Part shown: one piece after another, positions 48,498-59,279 of the stretch
Layout: every line of letters starts with the position of its first letter
Position numbering within the stretch: position 1 is the first letter of the stretch
Assembly: GCA_905221605.1 (NCBI GenBank)
Contig: CAJNDS010002645.1
Coordinates: 191,854 to 255,853 of the forward strand
Reading direction: 5' to 3'
DNA from: Symbiodinium natans
Lineage: Eukaryota > Sar > Dinophyceae > Suessiales > Symbiodiniaceae
DNA: 64,000 bases
Translations under genes and position numbers: made by a program
The notes under the pieces: generated by a model
Database searches by the model: none
What the model saw: only the letters and a program-made list of their open reading frames with translations
What the model was told of the DNA's origin: nothing

Positions 48498-48777
48498 ATA
48501 ATTTAAGCCTAAACCCCACACCCCCTCCCTTAACCCTGCAAACCCTAGATTCCCCGTTATTGGGCTACCAAGACAAGAGCCCATGGCAATCCTTTTGAGA
48601 CATTTGCCCTTCGCTCCCCATGCACACCCTTGAACTCCAAACCTCAAACCTCTCAGCCCCAAAAGTCCTTGGCGGCTGCACCTAAAAACCCTACCCAAAC
48701 ACGTAAGCAAAAGTCGAAGATTTGTTGAGCCCCTTACTTTACTTTAAATCCCCAAACCCTCAAACCACAAAAAAGCA

Positions 48778-49698
48778 ACCCAAACCCTAAACCCCAAACC
48801 CCAAACCCTGAAACCTAAACCCCAAACCCCAAACCCTGAACCCTAAACCCTAAACCCTAAACCCTAAACACTAAATCCTAAACACTAAACCCCAAACCCC
48901 AAACCTCAAACCCCAAACCCCAAACCCTGAAACCTAAACCCCAAACCCCAAACCCCAAACCCTGAACCCTAAACCCTAAACCCTAAACCCTAACCCTAAA
49001 CACTAAATCCAAACCCCAAACCCCCCCAAACCCCAAACCCAAACCCCAAACCCCAAACCCCAAACCCCAAACCCCAAAACCCAAACCCAAAAACCCCAAA
49101 CCCAAAACCCAAACCCCAAACCCCAAACCCCAACCCCCCCCCCCAACCCCGAACCCAAACCCCGAACCCCGAACCCCGAACCCCGAACCCCGAACCCCCC
49201 CCGAACCCCGAACCCCGAACCCCGAAACCCCGAACCCCGAACCCCCCCCGAAACCCGAACCCGAACCCCGAACCCCGAAACCCCGAACCCGAACCCCGAA
49301 ACCCGAACCCCGAACCCCGAACCCCGAACCCCGACCCCGAACCCCGAACCCCCGAACCCCGAACCCCGAACCCCGAACCCCGAACCCCCCCGAACCCCGA
49401 ACCCCCGAACCCCGGAACCCCCCGAAAACCCGAACCCCGAACCCCGAACCCGAAAACCCCAACCCAACCCCAAACCCCCCCAAACCCCAAACCCAAACCC
49501 CAAAACCCCAAACCCCAAACCCCCAAACCCCAAACCCCAAACCCCAAACCCCAAACCCCAAACCCCAAACCCCAACCCCAAACCCCAAACCCCAAACCCC
49601 AAACCCCAAACCCCAAACCCCAAACCCCAAACCCCAAACCCCAAACCCCAAACCCCAAACCCCAAACCCCAAACCCCAAACCCCAAACCCCAAACCCA
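48778..49698 (-). repeat. 0.9-kb degenerate telomere-like array
   Basis: Heptamer and octamer C-rich units: CCCTAAA at the left, CCCGAAC/CCCCGAA in the middle (about 49145-49450), and long homogeneous CCCCAAA from about 49470 to the right end. The zoned variants imply local amplification after mutation. Frames reading GFGVWGL repeats are by-products of the heptamer. A regular TTTAGGG run (49815-49868) faces it 115 bases further on. Confidence 0.97.
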
Positions 49699-49869
49699 AC
49701 TCAGCCAAAACATCTTCCCGGCACATTCGGGGCCCTGAACTCCAAGCCTCCGCTCCGGGCTCTGGCGGCCTCAGCAGCGTTGCACAAGTGTCTGACAAGA
49801 CTCCCCCGAGGCGGGTTTAGGGTTTAGGGTTTAGGGTTTCGGGTTTAGGGTTTAGGGTTTAGGGTTGCC

Positions 49870-50260
49870 CGCTCACTGCCCTCACGTTGCCAGTAAACCA
49901 AAGCAAAACCACCCTCAAGCGCTTCAAAGGATAGCGCGCTCTGTTGGGCACTCCTGCACTTCACGAGGAGCATGCGCGGCGCAAGGCGAGAGCGTCGTTT
50001 CGAGCACCCCCACATGAAAATCCAGCGTGTAACGGACGCACGAAACGGAGCCGTCGGACGTCCCTGCCACGTTTTCGCTACATGGAACGGTTCAAGCACA
50101 CAGGACCGAAGCGCGAGCCCCATTTGGACCACAGAATCCGCATAGGATGTAGGTGAGATCACCTCCGCGACATCGGAGGACGCCAAGGGCTTGCCTCTGA
50201 CTATGAAAACGCGACGCCTCGCGATGCGTTTTGCGGTCAAGCTGCAACTAGGCCAGTGTG
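49870..50260 (-). CDS. Possible coding segment, unknown
   Basis: The minus-strand frame holds AKRIARRRVFIVRGKPLASS, VTRWIFMWGCSKRRSRLAPR and LSFEALEGGFALVYWQ. The plus strand is also open over part of this interval, and neither gives a known family. It is equally consistent with a decayed element. Confidence 0.25.
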
Positions 50261-50683
50261 ATTTACTGTGTGATTTAAAGCTGCCGGTCTTCCGCGTGCA
50301 TCGCACCTGAACCTCACATACGTCATACCCCCATAGCATCCCATAGCATTCCCACATTCTCGGGCAACGGGAGCGACCCTGTCCCAGCCTTGCGAGGAGG
50401 GGGTCTGGCTCGCATTCTGCGGGGAGATCTCGCTGCTTGAGCCTGCCACCGGTGCTTTTAAGGTCCTTTGATTCTTTGGGTTTTTAGGTGTTAGGGATGT
50501 TGGGGTCTCAACGAGTCTTGTTGGGGAGTGCGAAGAAGGATTTTGTGGTTTAGGGGCCCATGGATTCAGGATCCGACCCTCACGATCCTTTAGACGTTTC
50601 TCATTTTGCGGTTTGGAACTGGGTCTTAGTGAGTGCACAGTGACAAGTGTCCATGGACCCTAATTAAACTTCTTAAACCCTGT

Positions 50684-50722
50684 CCCTAAACCCTAAAACC
50701 CTAAACCCTAAAACCCTTTTAA
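50684..50722 (-). repeat. Short CCCTAAA patch
   Basis: About five units, some CCCTAAAA. A similar perfect run lies at 51180-51212. Confidence 0.9.
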
Positions 50723-51219
50723 CCGCCTAGATTGGTGTTGATGCCGGTGTGGGCACCGCATCGTGCACCAACACGTAAATACACGCTTAACCCTTGGTGC
50801 CTGACTCCTGCTCAGCTCGCTCCTCCAGAACCTCACAGGTGAGCGTGGGGCTGCTCAGGCGGTTTAGGGATTCTGGGGATGTGGAGTTCTTCAGGGTTCG
50901 GGTTTATAGGGTCCAGAGAATCGGCTTTAGGAATCACAAGATCAGAGCGCCTCCTGCATCTCCTGCGGCAGTGGCGTCGCGCAGGCGTCAGGGGTGTCGG
51001 GCACCGATGGGTTTTGGCCTCAGGATTGGGAAAGCCCCTGCTGACGCAGCTAGGGTGAGGGTTGGTCCGCCGTGGAATGAAAGGCAATGAAACACGAAGA
51101 GCTGACATCAAGGGCCAGGCTCGTGGCCGCAGTCGCAGTGGTTGCGATCCTGCAAAGGGCAAATACAAGTCTCTCGGTTCAACCCTAAACCCTAAACCCT
51201 AAACCCTAAACCAGAGGAG

Positions 51220-51858
51220 GGCCATCTCCCCGTCCTCGGACCAAAGAAGCTGAGGGGCGAAGGAGGCAAGGGAAAATCACCTTCGAGACCGGTGCGGTGG
51301 CGACGGGAAAGCAGACTGGTGTCAATATGATAAAACCTGACGTGATCATTCTGAATAAGCTAGAAGAGATAACACAATATGCTGTGTAATTGAGGGTAGC
51401 AAAAGAGATATGGGACGTGCATTTGTTTGCAGGCCTGAGTTCCAGAATCTGTGACGCACAATCACTTGGCCTGAGTGGAAGCGTGGAACTGGAGCGAAAG
51501 GCCTCCGGCACGCTGGCACATCAGTTCATCAATATCCTCTTGGCACAACTTTGTGGTGTGACTAGGAAGTCGGCGGCAAGCCGTGAAAGAGCAGGGTTCA
51601 GCATGTGATGCTTCAAAATGCTTCCGATGCTTCAAAATGCTTCCGAGAAGTCCTGACAAAGGATTCGTTAACCAAGATGCTGTTTGTGTTTGCCAAGGCG
51701 ACGCCCCCGCTTGGAGACAGTGGAGGAAGCAAACCGTAACAGTCATGATAAGGTACAGACGGAGCAGTGGCTGTATCTCCACCTGGCTCGAAGATGCAGA
51801 GTATTCATGCACCTCGCTGCCGTGCCGCTGCAGCACAGCTAAGAAAGAGGTAACAGGC

Positions 51859-51902
<44 letters not shown>

Positions 51903-54480
51903 TCGCGAGAGAGAGACACCGCAGCTTCCCGCAGAAGTCAGCAGCTTGCGTTTGCAAACACTTCCGCAGGGCCACTGGTCCGGAAGGTCTGTGGCAGCGG
52001 AGTGGAGGCCTGGGCACAGATTGGGATGTGAGATCACGTGAGCTTCATACGAACTGTGTAAATAAGGCATACGGCATGATGCTTATTTGAGGCTTAAGCG
52101 GTGCAGAGGCTCCAAGCTTCTCAGGTATATCAAGATGCATTATCTTCAAGGCCCACGGTCCACACAGAGGTTGCAACGCTGCCGAAGTCCCGATCATACC
52201 ATGCTCATAATTACTCACGCTCGGCTCCCTGGCGCGCCGCACCACTTCCGGCCTATGCATTGCAGTTGAAGCCGGGCACGGCAAGCTGTGTGCAAAGCCA
52301 CAAGGAAGTCCACGCGCAACAGCTTCACACTTTCACGGCTTCCCAAAACAACAACGTGCTGCGGAGCAACGCGCGGCTGGGCAGCGAAAGCGAAGCGCCG
52401 CGACCTTCCGGAGATATTTTGGAACTGACTGGAGATGAGGTTCTTATGATGCCTAGTGATCGCCATAGAAAAGGAAGTCTGCTAGTGAATGCCAAACACT
52501 ACCATCAGGCCTGCAGGGAGCGCCGGAAACACTGCAGTAGCCGGCAGGCCTTGGCAGCAGGCCCCCGTTTCACGAGATTCGGACCCTTAAGCCTGACTTT
52601 GGGTGGCCTGACAGCTTGCGCTTCCACTCTTGCCGGCACCCTGCCCTCAGAACCGTGACTTCTCGTCCCGTGGGACTTGACCGATGCATCCATCACTGCA
52701 CCCGATGAAACATCCTCCCGCTGGCCCACATCGCAACACAGAAGCCAGGTGAAGGCGTGTTCCACTACATGACATTACATGACATCAGGCCCGCCGGCCC
52801 GGCGCTCTCCCATGTAAGGCCGTGGCACGGTGCCGGGGACCTGGGATGCTAGTGGCTCAAGTCGAGAGGAGGCGAGAGGATGTTGCAACGGGTACGCCAC
52901 AGGCGTGTCAGCCGCGAAGCTCACGTGCAAACTCACGAGGTCTCTTTCACGAAAGGTCCAGGCCAAACTGTGTTGGTCACCGTGTGCGAGATGATTGGGG
53001 AGGGTGATCGCATCGAAGCGCAGCGAACCACCTGCTGGCTCTCAAGGCGACGAGGAGCTGAGGTTTGGGAAAGTTTGGGTGAGGATGGAGAGGGACTTCA
53101 GGAAGATAGGCCACAATGCGGATACAAAGCTGCCAATGGGATGACAGCCCTTGGATGGACAACAGAAACTTGCCTAAGCCCTAATGAAGGCCTACAGGCG
53201 TTCAGGGTTTTTAGGGATCATCCAGGGCAGCCACCCCAAAACCAAACCCCCCCCTTCACATCGTGCTGCTTTCACATCCCGGCCGCCGTGGTGCGCGGCG
53301 GGCCACGGAGCACGGGCCCTGCAGTGACCTGGGCAGCACATCATCAATCCTTAGCGGGGACAAGACCTTCTCCCGGCCTTCACGCTGGTGATCTCGCGAG
53401 CATCTCGCACAAACCTGGCGGCTCTTTTCACCTACAAGAACTCCTGGATCCCACAAAGAGAAAAGGGGCCTGGTGGGCTGCCTCGACGTTGGCAGGGATG
53501 CAAGCAGCTCCTGGAAACTCATTTTGAAAACGAAATATGCACAAGTACAATATGGTACGTATATACTGAGACTAAGAACTGAGAAGAGTCGAAGAGGTTA
53601 TAGTACTGTAATTGAAACGGATGAAAGAAGTTGCTTCAAATGTGATTCAGGAAAGAGATACAGTAAAGAAAACAAGAAGACACGGTGGCTCCCTGCATGT
53701 GACGAAGCGAGAACGCCAGACACAAAGCATGAAGACGTGGCCTGCGCAGCTTCTTAGGAATGAAGAGTTGCTCGACTGCTCGACACATCTGACCACACTC
53801 GCCATGTTCATGCACAAGGATGCCATGAGTCTGAAAAAAAAACGGATGACAGAGATCCATCGAGTTGCTGAGGCTACAATCTACAATGAAACAAAATTGG
53901 CCAATTGGGAGCTGCGCTTTTGGACTCCGATTTGGACCCGGCTCCTAGTTAAGACCAACTCCCAGGCACAACCAATGAACTGACTGTTGGGGTCCAACAG
54001 CTGGTCATGGGTCCACGTGGGGTCCCCTAACCTACGGTATTCCCTTAGAATCATAGTTATCTGATTAACATTGCTAAGACCATTAATATTATGAATATTG
54101 TTATTGTTGATATTATTAGTTTAGGGTGCCCAGGCGGGCCCATGGTTTGATCCCACCTCCTCACTGAGCGGGTCGACCACCTTGGCCCCTGGCCGGACGA
54201 GGCGCCAAGCACCTTGCAAAATGAGGCCATCTCGTGCCAGGTTTCGAGTTCGGTTGTGGGGTTTACGGTTCAGGGCTTCTGAAGCTCAGAAACTCCCCGA
54301 AACCCCCAGCCCTGCACCCGAAACCCAACCCCTAAAACCCTAAGGCATGCCCCTCGCTCACGGCCTCCCGGCAGGCCGCTCTCAGCACCGAACCGCTGGA
54401 GCACCTGCCCAAGGGTCGCAGTGGCTCGTAGGGAGTTAGGGATTTAAGGGTTTTGCGGTTCAGGCCCTTCAGGGAGTAGG
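51220..54480. other. No supportable gene
   Basis: It contains a GA microsatellite at 51863-51915. Short frames on both strands are mutually overlapping. A weak exon-like plus-strand patch near 53610-53980 is Lys/Arg/Thr-rich without a motif. Confidence 0.35.
51863..51915 (+). repeat. GA microsatellite
   Basis: About 20 GA units with a GCGAGAGTCGC interruption at the right end. Confidence 0.95.
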
Positions 54481-55369
54481 GCTTAATTAAAGCTTGGTGG
54501 CTTTTGTTGTTTTCGCGTTGCGCAGGAAGGAGTCTGCAGTCCTCAGAATGTCTCAGAGAATGGCTGCTAAGAGAAACTACTCAGAGACTGCGCGATACCT
54601 GCGCTGCTGCGTGCCAGCTGTACGCAGTACTCGGGGTGCTTCTGAAAAAAACCGGGGGGGGGGGGGGTTGACTGGGGATCGTAGTGTGTCGTTTGGTTTG
54701 GCTATTTCAATTGTTTTCGTTTTCGGGTGTTTCGGCCGGCCTCAGGTGCGCACCTCAACTCAGCCCCCCAAGATCACTGCGGGATCACTCCAGCGACCAC
54801 AGTTGGGACACCGTGACATGCAAAAATTCTTTGAGAACGGGCGCACGAAGCGAACCCTTTTTATGCAGGTGGGGGCCCCGAGCTGCAGCCCTCAAGTTCC
54901 AAACCATCCGGTAATGAAAGTTCGCAACCCCAAGGTATCACAACCCCTGCTTCACTGGAACTATCACCCTTCAGAGCATCGGAGCTACATGCCACAAGTC
55001 TACGAGCAGGTCCTCTTCACCACTGCAGTTGACGCAACGGAAGTGAATGTTTGAAAAACACACAGCTCAGCCAGAAAGCCCTGAAACCAAAAAAACCGAG
55101 AAGCTTAAGCAGCAACGCCAACAAAAAGGTAAGAGCACGGAATACTCCCCCCCCCTACCCCCCAATATTAAATGCCCCCTTGTCGTTATATTGTCAGGGA
55201 GGGAGGGGTAAACCCTGAACCCTAAACCCTAAACCGTAAACCCTGGGTTCGGGAGACAGCTTGCCCGCTCGCCTGGCTCCAGACCCGGCAGGTCTCTGCC
55301 AGGCCGCCGGGGGCCACGGGCACCCTCCCGAGCCGCTCCTCTCGTCGCTTCTGAGATCTTCTGAGGCTC

Positions 55370-55560
55370 TTAGGGGCTCCTAAAGGGGCTCTTGGGGGTT
55401 GTATAGGGGCTCTTAGGGGCTTCTATAGGGGCTCTTAGGGACTCTTAGGCGCTCTGTGCGGGGCTTTTGGGGGCTCTTGCGGGCTCTTATAGGCTCTTAG
55501 GGGCTCTTAGGGGGTCTTAGGGGCTCTTCGGGGCTCTTCGGGGCTCTGGGGCTTTTTCGG
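55370..55560 (+). repeat. GGGGCTCTTAG minisatellite
   Basis: At least ten imperfect copies of an 11-13 base unit (GGGGCTCTTAG with CTATA or TTC insertions). A telomere-like patch lies just upstream at 55209-55247. No gene is apparent. Confidence 0.9.
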
Positions 55561-56355
55561 TTTTTGAGAGGGGCTGAGGGTTCAGGATAGCTTGAAGCTC
55601 GCGGCTTTCCGTCATTTGAGGAGTTTTGGGGCTTGGAGCAAAAACAAAAAAAGGTGCCACTCGGAAGGCTCCAGCAGCCCCAAGTGTATTCGCAGTGCAT
55701 CCGCCGCCAAAAGCTCGGCCTCCGCAGGCAGGTCTTGGGGTTCAAGGCTCTTTAAGGCTTATTGTTCAGGTTAGGCGATAAGGTGGGCCTACAGAACGAT
55801 TCCCACGCGAGAACCCACGCATCTCTCCCGGTGAAGGTCCCTTTTTTGAGGGTGGCTCCAGGTGCCAGGCATCCCCGATTCAGGGCAAGAGTGGCCTGCA
55901 GCTGCGGATGGGTGGAGATGCCATCCAGCCTCACCCGCCAAAACAGGAGAGAGATGGCCTTTTTCGGCCTGGCCTTACAGAGAGGGAGATGCCCCTGAAT
56001 GTCTGGCCAACACCTTTCCTCATGCCCCTACAGTAGATTTCTGGCATCTTTCCTGGCCCATTCCTGGAAGCGTTCCCGTCTGCCATGTCGCCTCAGAAGC
56101 TCCGCGCGCGTCCGCACGACGACGCTCAAGAGCAGCGCTAGATCGAGAAGCTCCTCCCAGCGGGCTGAAGCGCAAGCTGCAGCCAGAAGAGGCCGAACGA
56201 CGTTCCAAAACCATCTTGCAAATGGCCTCGCGGTGCGTGGGCTGCGGATGCGTAGCTGCCTGTCAGGACTGTCAGGACTGTCAGGACAAGAAGCCTACGA
56301 CATGGAGGGCTTGTGGATGCGGCTGCAAACTTGCAAGTTCTTTCTACGAGGCTGC

Positions 56356-56401
56356 TAAACCCTAAACCCTAAACCCTAAACCCTAAACCCTAAACCCTAA
56401 A
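56356..56401 (-). repeat. Interstitial (CCCTAAA)6-7
   Basis: Perfect units between two non-coding patches, about 170 bases downstream of the terminal exon of the gene at 56581. Confidence 0.95.
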
Positions 56402-56580
56402 CAGACCACTTGGGGGCTTTGTTGTTCCGAAACCCGAGCTCTTGTTAGCACCTCCTCCAGCCATGCCACGAGGCCCTTCATTGTGGCCAGGCCTCTCAGG
56501 GAGTCTCTGTGTTTTCTTCTCAAAGACTGAATTCAGGCTTTGTTTTTGCTTTTGCTGACTACAGATGCTGCCGGATTGAG

Positions 56581-57115
56581 CTACAATCTCGAGGCGCAGG
56601 AAGCACCACCCGCATCGAAAGTGACCGAAACTTCCGGCGAATTCGTCGGCGCGTCTGCTGAAGACTCGTCCAGCAAGCCTTGTGATGTGTGCACCATGTC
56701 GGCGTCCTCATCCGACTCGTCCGAGTCGGAGTCGATGTCGCCTGGCTCAACTTCCCTCTTCTGCTTCTTGCTCTGTCAGACCAGATGGCGAGGAAGGGCC
56801 TTCTACACATGCAGCCAACTGCACCCATATATCCCGAAAAGTCAGCAGTGTTGCGGGCTAGCCTGGCGCCAAAGCACCTGGGGTTCTGCAGTGCAAGGAA
56901 TACACGTAGAAATGCCTTGAAGCGCGCCCGAAGCATCCAGGAGCCCGGCCGAGTGCCTTGATCAGAACGACCAATAGTGAGGACAGGGCCTCTAAGCTCC
57001 GCCTGCGCAGAGGGAGTGACCTTCAGTGTACCTTCATCGTACCTTCGTCCCTTGACCCGACCTTGGGTGGAATGGTTCGCCTTTCGCCTGACTTCGCCGA
57101 TTCCTTTGTACGAAT
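56581..57115 (-). CDS. 3' end of a gene for a basic/acidic-tailed, probably nuclear protein
   Basis: The terminal exon 56772-56581 has 63 codons plus TAG, opened by an ACAG|AGC acceptor. It begins SKKQKREVEPGD, a basic cluster resembling a nuclear-localisation signal, continues DSDSDESDEDADMVHTSQGL and ends GGASCASRL. An upstream segment, about 57105-57005, encodes KGIGEVRRKANHSTQGRVKG then RRYDEGTLKVT. Serine/aspartate-rich tails of this kind occur on chromatin and RNA-processing proteins. The catalytic or folded part lies upstream and was not identified. Confidence 0.5.
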
Positions 57116-57529
57116 GTGTTCCCGCTGCGCTGGTGTAGATTAGGCGTGCACTTGCTGGTGTCGCGCTGCATCTTTGTATCAGCATTGGGAGTGGAGTTGC
57201 AAGAGCTGAAGTCTTTTGACAAGCCATCTGCCAGACAGACAGACATTCTTCAGAACCTGTTTTCAATCCCCCTTCCCCCCCAAACTACGAGCATCAAACC
57301 ATGCCCCAAGCATCCCCAAAGCCGCACAAGCTGAGGACCGAAATACGCCCAGACTGTCACAGCTCCTCCAAACAGGCTTAAGAAGTCCAACCACCAGGTG
57401 AGAAGAGTGTCCGGAAACTGGCCTGTATGACATGTAGACACGCAGCGGCCCAAAGCCCAAGGGCCCTCGGTATAGCAACTCGCCATAAACGAACCCTGAG
57501 CATCCGGATCGGAGCCCCCCCCCCTGGAC

Positions 57530-57835
57530 CCCGAACCCTAAACCCTAAACATAAAAGTAGCAGGACCCTAAACCCTAAACCCCGAACCCTAAACCCTAAA
57601 CATGAGTAGCAGGCCTCAGCAGTGCTCGGCGCTCCCGGGTGGCATCTTTGGCGCGGATCTCCGCGCGGCCCCAGGGGAAGCGGACCCGGACCATGCCGCG
57701 GTCGTCTGCCTCTTCTTGGAGGAGGTTTGAAAGGGTTCAGGGGGTTTAGGGGGTTTAGGGGGTTTTGAGGGGGTTTAGGGGGTTTAGGGGGTTTTGAGGG
57801 CTTTGAGGGCTTTGAGGGCTTTCAGGGTTTTGAGG
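57530..57835. repeat. Telomere-like patches and GGGGGTTTAG minisatellite
   Basis: CCCTAAA/CCCCGAA words at 57530-57603 and GGGGGTTTAGG/GGGTTTTGAGG units at 57738-57842. Confidence 0.9.
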
Positions 57836-58779
57836 GTTTTGAGAGTCCTTGTGGCAAACGGGGAATGTGTCGAGCTTTCAGGGGCTTTAGGGGATTTGAT
57901 TTGGGTACCTTCTTACGATCGCGCTCTGGCTTCTGGATCCCCAATGTCTTGCGAAAGGGGTCCCGGCCTCGCTTTCAAGAACTCCGACACCTGACAACAT
58001 AGCTGGCAGTTTTGGAGGTAGGACTGCAGCGCTCTTCGTAGGTCTTCTAGGGTTTTTTTCTGGTGATTCAAAAGGCTTTTTGCTGGAACCTATCCAAGAA
58101 AAGTCCGAGCCGCCATACGGAGTCAACGTGGACCCCGGAACCTGCACAGCCCCGAAAGGGGTGGAGAAGCGGAGAGGTGAGTGAGGCTTCGACCCGGCAT
58201 GCTGGGCCCCAAACTTCGCTCGTAAGGCGATTTAGCACTTCTGGGCCCAGGCCTGGCAGAGGGGTGGGTTCGTCTTTCTCGTCTTTCCGGGCAGAGGGCT
58301 TAGGTTTTGCGATTTTGGCCTTACAGGGCGTACCAAAACTAAACCCTGAACCCTGAACCCTGTCCCAGCAAGCCTGGACCTCGCCGGACCCCTCCGGCGA
58401 GGGGCTCCGACCTGATAAATAATCATCCAACATAACATAAGTTCATGCAAAACAACGGGGTTAAAGGCTTGTCGAGAATTGTCTGCGGGTTGCCTCTAGA
58501 TGTCTTCTTCACGGGGTCTGAGGCTTTAGGGCCAGAAGTTGATAACCCATGTTGACCCCATCTAAGCTTAAAATTGCGGAAGAAGTGGGCCGGGGCACGG
58601 GGCGATGTGCGACGAAACAGAAGTTGCAGAGCCGAACCCGGGCCCCCCAACCGGAACCGAGCCCAGGCGGCGTTTGTCTGGCCTTAGGAGCATCTCACGC
58701 TGAACACCTCATGAGAAGGCACTCGTGTGAACGGTGCGATTTGTGTGGTTTGCGTGAACTGGACTCAGGACCCCGTCTC

Positions 58780-59020
58780 TCGAGGGCCCGGCTCGGGCGC
58801 TCGCGCGGCCTTCTGAGCAGCTGCGAGCAGGGCTCTCAGGAGACGAGCTTCCACGAGACTTCTCCCCATGCCCCCTGAGTCGCTGCACAAGGCTCGTGGA
58901 GCTGCAGATTCCAGCACCGCCTGGTCAAGCAGAATGGCGATCCCAGTGAGCACCAGCTCGGTCGCCCATGAGTGCCGCACCTTCAGCTTGCGGCTCTGCG
59001 CTTGGTCGCCACCATACCTT
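58780..59020 (-). CDS. Exon-like Ala/Leu-rich helical segment
   Basis: The minus-strand frame contains HSWATELVLTGIAILLDQAV and GRSLVEARLLRALLAAAQKA, typical amphipathic or hydrophobic helices. The segment is flanked by telomere-like-free DNA. Splice limits and family are unknown. Confidence 0.35.
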
Positions 59021-59279
59021 GGAGTCCCCGCACTAGTGCAATTCAATGCAACCCCATGTTGACTTGAAAACACCAATGCCGAGAATCCCAAAGTACCCGC
59101 GCAAGGCTGCCCAAGGATCAGTTCCCTCGTCCGAAAACCCCACGAAACCGTCATAGTACTGCATAAAACATGACAACCATGATCATCGACAAGAATAACA
59201 ACAACAAAGAAAATCATGACACAAACAGCAAGATGTAGTAGAACCGCATGAACGCTGAAGGCCACAGGGGCAACAGAAA

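Noticed and set aside
48983-49798. Open frames encoding Gly/Phe/Val/Trp heptad repeats
   Set aside because: They are translations of the CCCCAAA heptamer array, with no independent support.
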